DNA from: Bacteroidota bacterium
GTDB lineage: Bacteria > Bacteroidota > Bacteroidia > CAILMK01 > JACPUW01
Direction: 5' to 3'
DNA: 64,000 bases
Assembly (NCBI GenBank): GCA_016192035.1
Contig: JACPUW010000019.1
Span: 1 to 64,000 of the forward strand
Part shown: in pieces, positions 45,836 to 54,221 of the stretch
Numbering within the stretch: position 1 is the stretch's first letter
Layout of the letters: each line of letters opens with the position of its first letter
Position numbers and translations under genes: made by a program
Notes under the pieces: generated by a model
What the model was told of the DNA's origin: nothing
Database searches by the model: none
Seen by the model: only the letters and a program-made list of their open reading frames with translations

Positions 45836-46408
45836 ATGGTGGAAAATATCAATATTCAAGAAGTCATAGACGGCTGCGTAGAAGGAAAGCGCAAGTACCA
45901 GTACAAGCTGTACCAAATGTATGCCTCCAAAATGATGGGACTCTGCATGAGGTACGCCCAAAACCAAGCCGAAGCAGAAGACATTCTGCAAGATGGATTT
46001 GTTAAGGTATTTGGGCATATCCATAAGTTTCAGCCCTATGGCCCTTTTGAAGGTTGGGTACGGCGCATTTTTGTGAATACGGCCATAGAGTATTACCGGC
46101 AGAGGCGAAAATTCCTCATTAATGATATAGAGATTGAAAATCAAGATTTTGAATTTAACGAAAATGTAGTGGACTCCCTTGCGGCCGAAGAAATCCTAGG
46201 ACTGATAAAGGAAATGCCCGACGGGTACCGCATGGTGTTTAACATGTATGCCATAGAAGGATACAGCCACAAGGAAATAGCTGATGAACTGGGCATATCG
46301 GTGGGCACGTCCAAATCACAGTATTCACGGGCCCGTTCTTATTTACAGAGACAAATGGCCGCTATAGAGAAAAGGGAATTGCAAACCGTAAAAGCCGCCA
46401 GGATATGA
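45836..46408 (+). CDS. ECF-type RNA polymerase sigma factor
   Basis: A 190-residue sigma-70 family protein of the extracytoplasmic-function type. Region 2 spans YKLYQMYASKMMGLCMRYAQNQAEAEDILQDGFVKVFGHIHKF with the DILQDGFVKVF core-binding segment near residue 45, and region 4 spans EMPDGYRMVFNMYAIEGYSHKEIADELGISVGTSKSQYSRARSYL near 125–170, a helix-turn-helix for the -35 element. MVENINIQ (45836) is taken as start; the track's longer ORF is antisense to the LRR gene. It ends in ATGA with the next gene, a membrane protein that is the natural candidate for its anti-sigma factor. Confidence 0.93.
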   Translation: MVENINIQEVIDGCVEGKRKYQYKLYQMYASKMMGLCMRYAQNQAEAEDILQDGFVKVFGHIHKFQPYGPFEGWVRRIFVNTAIEYYRQRRKFLINDIEIENQDFEFNENVVDSLAAEEILGLIKEMPDGYRMVFNMYAIEGYSHKEIADELGISVGTSKSQYSRARSYLQRQMAAIEKRELQTVKAARI

Positions 46409-48135
46409 GTAAACGGCTACAAAACACCCTTCGTGAACGGTTTGATGGTTTTTCAATCCCACCCCCACCCCACAGTTGGGACCAAATATCCTCTAGGCTC
46501 AGCCCTTCATTTGAAGACCAAGTGGACGGCAAACTTCATGACTTACCTTATGGTGTGCCAACCTACATTTGGCACGGGATAGCTTCACAACTACCTGATA
46601 GCCTTGAATCTAAAATCGATTCCAAGACAAAGGGAATCCAGCAGGTGCCCGGCCAGGCACAGTGGGAGGCCATAGCCAGCCGGATAGAACACCAACCTGG
46701 CGTGTTTGAAGAAGCCCTTGCCTCCAAACTGGCCCATTACCAGGCCCCTGTATCGCGGCAGCTTATGCACCGCATATTGTCTCAAAGCCATACAGCCGCT
46801 CCCCTTTACTGGAAAAGGGCCATTACCTCAATAGCCGCAGTATTCCTGTTGTTTATAGGATTTAGCCTTATACCCAGCCAACTCAGGTCGCCCTATACTG
46901 GCGTGGCCAATACAAGCCCATCCCTAATGGACAGCCCATCCAATCAAAAAGGCGAAACGGCAATGGCACACACTGATTTTGCTGATAATCAATCTAAAGA
47001 AAACAGAAACAAACCCTTGGCGCCTACCCTGTACGCTGAAGGTGCCCAATCACCCGTGTACCCTAACCCGGCCTATGCTGCCATTAGCCAAACCATGGCA
47101 AACACCCTGCATCAAGCAGTAGCCTCGCCTCCGGTGTACCCCACCCATACATATGCCGGCCATAGCGGTGTGAACCCGGCCAGATTTAATGGATCTTCCC
47201 ATGGCCCAATTCTGGACAGCATTGGGGTGGCCACCATGAAAAAGCCTATAGTCAAAGACTTGGAGCCTATCGTCGAACCGACTATTGAAATATTGGACTA
47301 TCACATTGCAGAATACAAGCTGGTAAAGTTGGTGGCACAGGAACCTCCCGTGCAGGTGGGAATCAAAATGTCCACCGGTTTCTTTGGTGTACACAGCAGC
47401 GCCCCTGCCGACGACCCGATTTACGACCGCTCTTTTGCCAGTTTCCAAAATGACATTTACCAGCCTGGGCAATATGTAACCATTGGCGCAAGGATCAGTT
47501 ATGCCATCCATTCGGCAATCGACCTGGTAACGGGCCTGGACATTAGCAGTACCCAGCAAAATCAATCTTTTGATTTATACGCCTTTGACAACTACGATAA
47601 TTACGAGAGCATCACGAGCGACGGTGCGGTAATCACCAAAACCTTCAATCCGGACAACAACCAATTGCGCCAGAAAAAATCCATGGACGAGGAAACGCGT
47701 GAGGTGCTGGCCGAACTCAACCTGATGCCCGATAGCGTGATGGTGGGCGAAACCTACGCCATAACTGACCGCTACCTGCTGGCCGACATACCTCTAGGAA
47801 TAGAATTGGATGTCTATCAGTTCTATAAGGGCAGTTTGGGCATTGCAGTAGGCGGCAAGTACCGCATAGTGGCCGGTGCCAACACATACCATATCACCGC
47901 CGACCGAGGCACCATGGTAGAGGTAAGCCCCGCATTGGCCCCTACCTTTTACCGCAACAGCGTGGTGGCAACTGCCGGAATTTGGTATAAAAAACACGTG
48001 GGCAAGCATATGGAACTCCATGTAGGCCCTGAAATCAATATAAACCTTAGCCAACTGAACCAGTCCCATTCGTGGGTTTCCATGCGCCCGGTACAGTTAG
48101 GGCTTAATGTAAGCCTTAGGCAGCGACTGGGCTAA
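46405..48135 (+). CDS. sigma-linked membrane protein with four cytoplasmic motif repeats and C-terminal beta-barrel-like domain
   Basis: A 576-residue protein overlapping the sigma gene by four bases. Residues 5–128 contain four copies of a ~31-residue motif of the form (F/L)-E-x-x-(V/I)-D-x-K-L...P...W-x-x-I-x-S-x-L: WDQISSRLSPSFEDQVDGKL, WHGIASQLPDSLESKID, WEAIASRIEHQPGVFEEALASKL and a weaker fourth. One membrane helix (ITSIAAVFLLFIGFSLIP) lies near 137–155, then a Ser/Pro/Asn-rich linker, and from about residue 310 a domain of alternating strands (VGIKMSTGFFGVHSS, VTIGARISYAIHSAIDLVTGLDIS, LGLNVSLRQRLG at the end) like the OMP beta-barrel domains of Bacteroidota. Probable anti-sigma function for the N-terminus is inferred from linkage and topology only. 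Confidence 0.65.
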   Translation: MSKRLQNTLRERFDGFSIPPPPHSWDQISSRLSPSFEDQVDGKLHDLPYGVPTYIWHGIASQLPDSLESKIDSKTKGIQQVPGQAQWEAIASRIEHQPGVFEEALASKLAHYQAPVSRQLMHRILSQSHTAAPLYWKRAITSIAAVFLLFIGFSLIPSQLRSPYTGVANTSPSLMDSPSNQKGETAMAHTDFADNQSKENRNKPLAPTLYAEGAQSPVYPNPAYAAISQTMANTLHQAVASPPVYPTHTYAGHSGVNPARFNGSSHGPILDSIGVATMKKPIVKDLEPIVEPTIEILDYHIAEYKLVKLVAQEPPVQVGIKMSTGFFGVHSSAPADDPIYDRSFASFQNDIYQPGQYVTIGARISYAIHSAIDLVTGLDISSTQQNQSFDLYAFDNYDNYESITSDGAVITKTFNPDNNQLRQKKSMDEETREVLAELNLMPDSVMVGETYAITDRYLLADIPLGIELDVYQFYKGSLGIAVGGKYRIVAGANTYHITADRGTMVEVSPALAPTFYRNSVVATAGIWYKKHVGKHMELHVGPEININLSQLNQSHSWVSMRPVQLGLNVSLRQRLG

Positions 48136-48212
48136 AAAAGAATTTTACTGCGCAGCATTCCTGCATGGCATAACAAGAGCATTGTGGCATAAACCCATTA
48201 ACCACTTGCGCC

Positions 48213-48320
48213 ATGCAGACACCCATTGAAAAATCAGTTGACAAACTCACCGCCTATCTCCTTCTCATAGGGGTTTTTGCCCCTCTACTGCTGCTTTTGG
48301 TGAAGCACCTTCTTTGGTGA
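48213..48320 (+). CDS. possible 35-aa single-pass membrane protein
   Basis: Too short for the ORF track. From ATG at 48213 it reads MQTPIEKSVDKLTAYLLLIG, then a very hydrophobic VFAPLLLLLVKHLLW and TGA. A short amphipathic start followed by one membrane helix and a Lys/His/Trp end is a plausible small membrane protein. It lies in the gap between the sigma-linked gene and the BamA-like gene, in the same direction. There is no family recognition, so it could be chance. Confidence 0.35.
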   Translation: MQTPIEKSVDKLTAYLLLIGVFAPLLLLLVKHLLW

Positions 48321-48350
48321 ACAGCCTAAATTGCACCTTCAAATTGCCCT

Positions 48351-49736
48351 TTGGCCATCAGCCCTTTGCCCTTATTCCTTGTGTGTTCCTTGTTGGCCGG
48401 GGCCCTGCAGGCCTCCGGTCAATCCAGCTTTGAGCTACACATAAGTTTTCAGGGAAACACGCGCACCAAGGAGGCCACACTCCACCGAATTGTCCCAATG
48501 CAGGGCAGCCAAGTGGCTGCCACCGACACCGCAGCGGCAATAGCACAGGCCCAAAAAGACCTATACAATACCAAGCTATTTTCCAAAGTGGGGCACCGCG
48601 CCCAGGCCGTGGGCAATCAGTTGATTGTTAAGTTTATACTTAAGGAAAGGTGGTTTACCCATGGAGTACCCTACATGGGTATCATAGACCGGAATTTCAA
48701 CGAGTGGTGGGTGGTGCAGGGCCATGACCCAGACAGGGTAATGCTTGGCGCAGATGTGGTCCAGAACAACCTGACGGGAAGAAACGATAGGCTTATGTTG
48801 TCGCTCCTGGTGGGCTACCAAGAGCGCTGCGAACTGGAGTACAGGCTGCCCCAACACTTGCTAAAAGGCAAGGTGGGCCTGCACACCGCCCTTCTGTACC
48901 ATAGGTACCAAAGCGTGAACTATGGCACCGCCGGCAACCAATTGCAGTACGTATTGGCCGATAGCCCACAGCTCCGCCGCCTAGGCTTTGAAACCGAAGC
49001 CACCTACCACTGGGATTTCAACAAATGGTGGTGGCTGGCCCTATCATGGCAACAGGAAACCATAGGCCGCGAAGTGATTTCACTGGCCCCCAACTATATA
49101 CACTATGGCATAGACACATGGAACCATGCAAGGCTCCGTATGGGCCTGCGCCTTGACCTACGCGATGTGAGGGGCTATGCCCAGCGGGGAAGCCTATTGG
49201 TAGCTGAAATTTCTGCTTTTGTACTTCCGCAATATGTAGGACATGACTACATGCAGGCATACCTGCGCTGGGTACGCCATGTACCCTTAAGCCCCCGGGT
49301 CAACCTGGTCCTTGCCACGGGCACCAAGCTGTCAAACAACCGGATGCGGCCATATATGCTCAACCGTGGCTTGGGCTGGGAGTTGAACCTCTTGCGCAAT
49401 TATGACTATTACGTGGTGGACGGGCATTTTTATTTTTTTCAGAAGGCATCACTCCGGTATTTGTGTATAGACAAGGCCATTCGATTGGAGAAATCACCTC
49501 TGGGCCAGTTCAAGTATATACCTTTCAAACTGGCTCCCAACCTATATGCCGACCTGGGCTATGTGGCCAACGCGGCCGATGGCCCGGTAGAATCTTTTGC
49601 CAATCGCCCCCTGTACAGCGCAGGTATAGGACTGGAAATGGTTTTCTTTGACGATTCGGTTTGGCGCCTGGAGTACGGGGCCAACCACACCGGTGAGACT
49701 GGGGTGTATATCAACTTTACCGCCGCCATACAATGA
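48351..49736 (+). CDS. BamA/TamA-like outer-membrane protein with one POTRA domain
   Basis: A 461-residue protein starting at TTG (48351), as no ATG lies in frame nearby. Signal peptide LPLFLVCSLLAGALQASGQ; then one POTRA-like domain (FELHISFQGNTRTKEATLHRIVPMQGS...QKDLYNTKLFSKVGHRAQAVGNQLIVKFILKERW), where NTRTKEATLHRI and LYNTKLF are typical POTRA phrases. From about residue 110 a 16-strand-type barrel follows, rich in aromatic residues at strand ends, with ERRGSL-like YAQRGSLLVAEISAF and a final VYINFTAAIQ. It resembles the small surface-antigen (Omp85-like) proteins that handle export or assembly of partner proteins. The large T9SS cargo protein follows directly. Confidence 0.75.
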   Translation: MAISPLPLFLVCSLLAGALQASGQSSFELHISFQGNTRTKEATLHRIVPMQGSQVAATDTAAAIAQAQKDLYNTKLFSKVGHRAQAVGNQLIVKFILKERWFTHGVPYMGIIDRNFNEWWVVQGHDPDRVMLGADVVQNNLTGRNDRLMLSLLVGYQERCELEYRLPQHLLKGKVGLHTALLYHRYQSVNYGTAGNQLQYVLADSPQLRRLGFETEATYHWDFNKWWWLALSWQQETIGREVISLAPNYIHYGIDTWNHARLRMGLRLDLRDVRGYAQRGSLLVAEISAFVLPQYVGHDYMQAYLRWVRHVPLSPRVNLVLATGTKLSNNRMRPYMLNRGLGWELNLLRNYDYYVVDGHFYFFQKASLRYLCIDKAIRLEKSPLGQFKYIPFKLAPNLYADLGYVANAADGPVESFANRPLYSAGIGLEMVFFDDSVWRLEYGANHTGETGVYINFTAAIQ

Positions 49737-49758
49737 TTAGTCGTTGGCTCCTAACTTT

Positions 49759-52700
49759 ATGGCCGTGTTTTGGCGCGTTATCATAGGTATTGTGGGGCTT
49801 ATGTCCACCCTAAGGCCAGCCAGTGGCCAATTGGTTGGTGCCTCCCTAATACCCATCCATGTGGCTGCCGACAGTGTGAAGTTTAAGGCACAGGTATATT
49901 ATCCATGTGACAGTGCCCCAGCATATATACATGATACCCTGCGCCTGGCCGTAGCACATAATTTTGGTGACACCGTGTATATCTTGGTGTTTCCATGGAA
50001 AAGGTCGGTAGATACCCTAGCCATAAGCTGTGTGCCGCTGCGTTGCGGCGATTCCACAACCAAACCGGGCCCTCTTGTGAAATATACCGCCCACTATGAT
50101 ATTAGCATTAAACATTTAGGTTTCAACAGTGTATGCGGGCTAGAAGCTGAGTTTCAGCCGGGCAATCGCTTGAGGGGCATACGCAACCACCCTGCGGCCT
50201 CGGGCAACCCGCTAACGGTGAGGGCAGGTGTCCATTTATGCAAGATTTCAGGAGAAAGAAATTATAACCTGGTGCTAGATCCCCAGTTTTATGCCATAGA
50301 GAACCAATCCTATCTCAGTGCACCTGGTTTTGAGCAATCATTTGGCAAAAAAGCAGTTAGGCCTGATTCCATCATTGCCAACCTGTCTTCGCCCACCGAT
50401 CATACCGGCAGGCCTTTGGCTTTCAAGCGTGGGTTTGACAGCTACAGCCCCTTGTACTACACGGGCTACCCTAATAGTACCGACACATTTCCTCAGGGGT
50501 TTCACCTCATGCCCCTTACGGGCGATTTTAGGTTCGTACCCACTCGCCAGGGGCGCTACCTGTTAAAAACAAGGTACACCGCACACACCAAAGGGAAGGT
50601 GCTGCTGTATGGGGAACGGGAGTACCTGCTAAGTGTATTAACAAGTACCGGAAAATCAGCCCCGTACCTTACTGGACGGGATTTTTCATCGCATTATTCC
50701 TATGACAATTTCCGAATGATGCACTGCTTTGGACAATCCAAGACACATACGTTCCTGGCACTGGATAATGATAGTCAAAAAATTGGTATCCAATGGTATA
50801 TAGATCCAGGTTTAAGCAGGTACGTATCCTTGAGGCAAGGCGGCGACACCCTAGCAGTAGTGGCCAACTGGGATACACTAACCCTGTCGTCCAACCCCAT
50901 GCGCATTACCTTGATGCTCAATGATTCGGGTTGTCAATTGGGCACGCAGGGTTCATATACTTTATTGTTTTACAACAACAAAACCCCAAAAACCTCTGCC
51001 AAGTTAAGTTTTGAGGGCAACCGCACCATTCGGCTTAGGGCACTGGGCCACGACGGATTTAAGACCGACCGCTACGAATGGAAGTTTCTGGGCATGCGGC
51101 TTACCGGTGCCGACACGCTGGCCCAGGTAAAGGTTCCGGGAGACTACGGATATAGGTTGGTGAGCCTGGGCCTGGGCGGATGCCATGATACCATATATGG
51201 CAACTACTCCACCCCAAATTTTCCTTACATATTGATCAACAACTCAAAAAAGAAATACTGCCTTGGCGACAGCATAGGCCTAACAGCGACTTTTCACCAT
51301 GCTACCACTGCCCCTGACCTGTACTGGAACGAACAACACCTGGGTGCACGGTTTGACATAGTGCTTTTCCACGATACCCAAATAGTGGTAGTGGCTATCT
51401 TTAAGGATAGCTCTACCAGCCATGATACCCTGTATATCCATGCCCTTGACAATCCGGTACCGGCCATATCAGGGCTGGGCCACCACTGCCCTGGCAACCT
51501 GCTTAGGCTTAGCAGCGCCATACCCACCCGCCTGGATAGTGCGCGGGCCACCGTGGAGTGGCTGTTTAACCAACAGTTGGTGAGCGATTCGCTGAGCTGC
51601 CTCATTAGCGGGGAGGGAACCGTGAACCTGACCGTGCGATATATAAATGGCTGTGAACAAAATACAAGCTCCTACATACCCTATGACATAAGCTATGACC
51701 CCGGCCGCTACCCAGATAAAAGCTGCCCGCAGCAACCGCTGCTCCTTGAAATAGCAGGCTATCACGGTTTTGAGCATTTTTGGTACTTATACGACTCGTT
51801 GGTACACCAGGGCTCGGCCACCTATCAGCTGCCGCGCACTACCAAGAATACCAAGGTGTTGGTACGCACCACGTATGATGAATCGATGGTGAGCTGCACC
51901 TTTTGGGATTCACTGCCCATTACCATACTGCCGGTTACCATGCCCACCTTGCTATCAGACACCGTGTTTTGCACCAACGACTCCACTATTGACTTGCTCA
52001 GCCAAGACTTTATACAGCCTAACAGCGGCACTTGGCGGGCTTTAGACAATGAGAAACTGCTAGAACAGGGCAGGTACCTATCCCCGGGAAAAAGTGGGCT
52101 TAACGGAGGGGCCGTATCATTGGAATACACTACCGTTCATCCAATTAGCAGCTGTAGAAACCTGCGGGTGGTAGATATGGAAATCCGTCCGGTGATACAG
52201 CCCCAGTATGTTTCCGACTCCATAAAGCTCTGTATAGGCGGCAGTGACATATTGCTCAATAATGCCGCCTACGCCATACCCTCCAATGGCCTGTGGGAAG
52301 GCCCCGGCACCTATGCCGATAGCAGTTCCCATTATTTCTCCCCTTCACTGGTAGGGATAAACAGCTCTAATCTAATTCATTACCAATATAGAAGCGGAAA
52401 TGGGTGTACGGCCACCATACCTGTTACCGTGACCGTGAACCTAAAACCCAATCCGGTGGCCAAGGTGAGGAGCAGCTACGCGCCGCGCACCTTGGATTTT
52501 TATGATCAGCGAGATACCAACGACTGCAAAGTAGATATTTGGCTATGGGATTTCAATGACATTTATGGCCTAAAATGCACGCTTGACCAGGTAGTTGACA
52601 GCACCGGCGAACTCTATTGCCGGTATGCCAGTGTGCAGAACCCTGTTCATAGATACGCACATTCAGGCATTTATAGTGTTAAGCTCGTGGTGCAAGACAG

Positions 52701-53016
52701 CAAAACCGGAATTAAGGATTCGGCCATCAAGTCAAACTATATCTTCTTGTTGTCCAGCCAACATGAACCACCGCCAGCCATTCGGTTTTCATTTTACCCC
52801 AATCCTGTACATGGCCAGGTGCAATTTAGCCAGTCAGCGGCAGTGGCCAAAAGCTATACGGTGCATTCCCTATTGGGCAACAAGCTTTTAGGCGGCAAAA
52901 TAGCTGGCACGGAACAACTCATGGTTTTTCCCGAAGGATGGCACGGGCCGGTAGCCATAAGCCTGTTCGACAAAGACCAAAATACCTTGGGCGTCCACTA
53001 TGTGTTGCTGCTTTAG
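49759..53016 (+). CDS. large secreted protein with PKD-like domain and type IX secretion sorting domain
   Basis: A 1085-residue exported protein. I start at ATG 49759 (MAVFWRVIIGIVGLMSTLRPASGQ, a signal peptide) rather than the upstream TTG. The long middle part consists of beta-rich repeats with many 'CxxD/GSxLL' and cysteine-containing phrases typical of gliding/adhesin-like proteins. Near residues 905–1000 a PKD-like domain is seen (VDIWLWDFNDIYG... HRYAHSGIYSVKLVVQDSKTG). The last ~75 residues, FSFYPNPVHGQVQFSQSAAVAKSYTVHSLLG..., are a type A sorting domain, so the mature protein is probably secreted by T9SS and kept at the surface or released. Function unknown. Confidence 0.85.
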   Translation: MAVFWRVIIGIVGLMSTLRPASGQLVGASLIPIHVAADSVKFKAQVYYPCDSAPAYIHDTLRLAVAHNFGDTVYILVFPWKRSVDTLAISCVPLRCGDSTTKPGPLVKYTAHYDISIKHLGFNSVCGLEAEFQPGNRLRGIRNHPAASGNPLTVRAGVHLCKISGERNYNLVLDPQFYAIENQSYLSAPGFEQSFGKKAVRPDSIIANLSSPTDHTGRPLAFKRGFDSYSPLYYTGYPNSTDTFPQGFHLMPLTGDFRFVPTRQGRYLLKTRYTAHTKGKVLLYGEREYLLSVLTSTGKSAPYLTGRDFSSHYSYDNFRMMHCFGQSKTHTFLALDNDSQKIGIQWYIDPGLSRYVSLRQGGDTLAVVANWDTLTLSSNPMRITLMLNDSGCQLGTQGSYTLLFYNNKTPKTSAKLSFEGNRTIRLRALGHDGFKTDRYEWKFLGMRLTGADTLAQVKVPGDYGYRLVSLGLGGCHDTIYGNYSTPNFPYILINNSKKKYCLGDSIGLTATFHHATTAPDLYWNEQHLGARFDIVLFHDTQIVVVAIFKDSSTSHDTLYIHALDNPVPAISGLGHHCPGNLLRLSSAIPTRLDSARATVEWLFNQQLVSDSLSCLISGEGTVNLTVRYINGCEQNTSSYIPYDISYDPGRYPDKSCPQQPLLLEIAGYHGFEHFWYLYDSLVHQGSATYQLPRTTKNTKVLVRTTYDESMVSCTFWDSLPITILPVTMPTLLSDTVFCTNDSTIDLLSQDFIQPNSGTWRALDNEKLLEQGRYLSPGKSGLNGGAVSLEYTTVHPISSCRNLRVVDMEIRPVIQPQYVSDSIKLCIGGSDILLNNAAYAIPSNGLWEGPGTYADSSSHYFSPSLVGINSSNLIHYQYRSGNGCTATIPVTVTVNLKPNPVAKVRSSYAPRTLDFYDQRDTNDCKVDIWLWDFNDIYGLKCTLDQVVDSTGELYCRYASVQNPVHRYAHSGIYSVKLVVQDSKTGIKDSAIKSNYIFLLSSQHEPPPAIRFSFYPNPVHGQVQFSQSAAVAKSYTVHSLLGNKLLGGKIAGTEQLMVFPEGWHGPVAISLFDKDQNTLGVHYVLLL

Positions 53017-53058
53017 CCTTCCAGTCAATAGCTTTGGCCCAGAAGTTTATGCACAAAT

Positions 53059-53487
53059 ATGGCAGACCAGCACAGCATACATTCAGAAAATGCCCCCAAG
53101 CCGGTAGGCAGCTACCCACACGCCAAAAAGGTAGGCAATTTGCTGTTTTTGAGCGGAATAGGCCCACGGGTGAAAGACAATGCCCACATACCTGGCGTGG
53201 AACTGGACGCACATGGGAATGTGCTGCACCATGACATAGTTCTGCAAGCCGAATCGGTATTTGCCAATGTGCGCACGGTACTGGAATCAGCCGGGGCACA
53301 ATGGGCAGACCTAGTTGACGTAACCATATTCCTTACGGATATGAAAGGCGATTTTAAGAAGTTCAATGAAGTGTGGGCCAAGTATTTTCCAGTGCCAGGC
53401 CCCTGCCGCACCACGGTTGAAATCCTATCACTCCCCACGCCTATAGCTATAGAACTCAAGTGTATAGCGGCCATAAAGGAGGCATGA
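53059..53487 (+). CDS. RidA family deaminase
   Basis: A 142-residue protein of the RidA/YjgF/UK114 family, trimeric enzymes that hydrolyse reactive enamine/imine intermediates. KPVGSYPHAKKVGNLLFLSGIGPR near residue 15, DIVLQAESVFANVRTVLESAGAQWADLVDVTIFLTDM near 60–95 and FPVPGPCRTTVEILSLPTPIAIELKCIAAI at the end (with the conserved arginine in PCRTTVE) match. Subgroup features (GVELDAHGNVLHHD) resemble 2-aminomuconate deaminase-like members, but the activity cannot be fixed. The stop overlaps the coaX start as ATGA. Confidence 0.88.
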   Translation: MADQHSIHSENAPKPVGSYPHAKKVGNLLFLSGIGPRVKDNAHIPGVELDAHGNVLHHDIVLQAESVFANVRTVLESAGAQWADLVDVTIFLTDMKGDFKKFNEVWAKYFPVPGPCRTTVEILSLPTPIAIELKCIAAIKEA

Positions 53488-54221
53488 TCCTAGCCCTAGA
53501 TTTTGGCAATAGCCAACTGAAAGCCGGTTTGTTCAAAAATGCCGAGGCCGAACCATACAGGGTAATCACCCTACCATATAAAGGCTTGGAAGGCGCGTTT
53601 GACCAATTGCTGCATGACATATCCAGTTCATTTACTTGCATGTACAGCTCTAGTTTGCCGCCAGGACATGAGGCACTCAGGGTACTGGGCCGCGTGCCTG
53701 CCGCCACGCCGCTTAGCCATACGCTGCACCTACCCTTCCGCACGGCTTACCGCACGCCACATACCCTGGGTCTTGACAGGATAGCGGCCTGTGCGGGCGC
53801 CATAGCCCTGGGCTACCCTCTACCACTCTTGGTAGTTGATGCAGGAACCTGCATCACTTATGATATAATAGATGAAACCCATACACACCAGGGAGGCGCC
53901 ATATCGCCGGGCATAGCCATGCGCCTAAAGGCCATGCACCACTATGCGCCGGCGCTGCCCTTGATTTCTCATAGAGATGATTTTCAACCATTTGCAATAG
54001 GTAAAACCACTGCCGACAGCTTGCTGGAAGGCGCCATAGGCGGGGTAGTCTTAGAAATACAGGGATTTGCTGCAACGTATGGTAAGCAAAAGGCATTAAC
54101 GACGGTGCTAACGGGAGGTTCCTCAGGCTATTTGGCAGGTAAGCTAGAAAGCGGCATTTTTGCAGCGCCAAACCTGGTCTTGGTAGGCCTCTGTAAAATA
54201 AATAGACTCAATGCCATATAG
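53484..54221 (+). CDS. coaX: type III pantothenate kinase
   Basis: A 245-residue kinase for the first step of CoA synthesis, of the bacterial ASKHA-type that needs no Gly-rich P-loop. ILALDFGNSQLKAGLF at the start is phosphate motif 1, TPHTLGLDRIAACAGAIALGYPLPLLVVDAGTCITYDII near residues 90–130 holds the GxDR and DAGT signatures, GGAISPGIAMRLKAMH near 140 is PANK motif 3, and TADSLLEGAIGG near 185 follows. Start MILALDFG at 53484 gives an ATGA overlap with ridA. The stop overlaps the following barrel gene by 11 bases, so the ridA–coaX–OMP genes are probably one operon. Confidence 0.95.
   Translation: MILALDFGNSQLKAGLFKNAEAEPYRVITLPYKGLEGAFDQLLHDISSSFTCMYSSSLPPGHEALRVLGRVPAATPLSHTLHLPFRTAYRTPHTLGLDRIAACAGAIALGYPLPLLVVDAGTCITYDIIDETHTHQGGAISPGIAMRLKAMHHYAPALPLISHRDDFQPFAIGKTTADSLLEGAIGGVVLEIQGFAATYGKQKALTTVLTGGSSGYLAGKLESGIFAAPNLVLVGLCKINRLNAI

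Noticed and set aside
27556-53487. A kynurenine-pathway set formed by the aldehyde dehydrogenase and the RidA-family gene
   Set aside because: They are 24 kb apart and the RidA gene sits in the coaX operon; similarity to aminomuconate deaminase alone is not enough.
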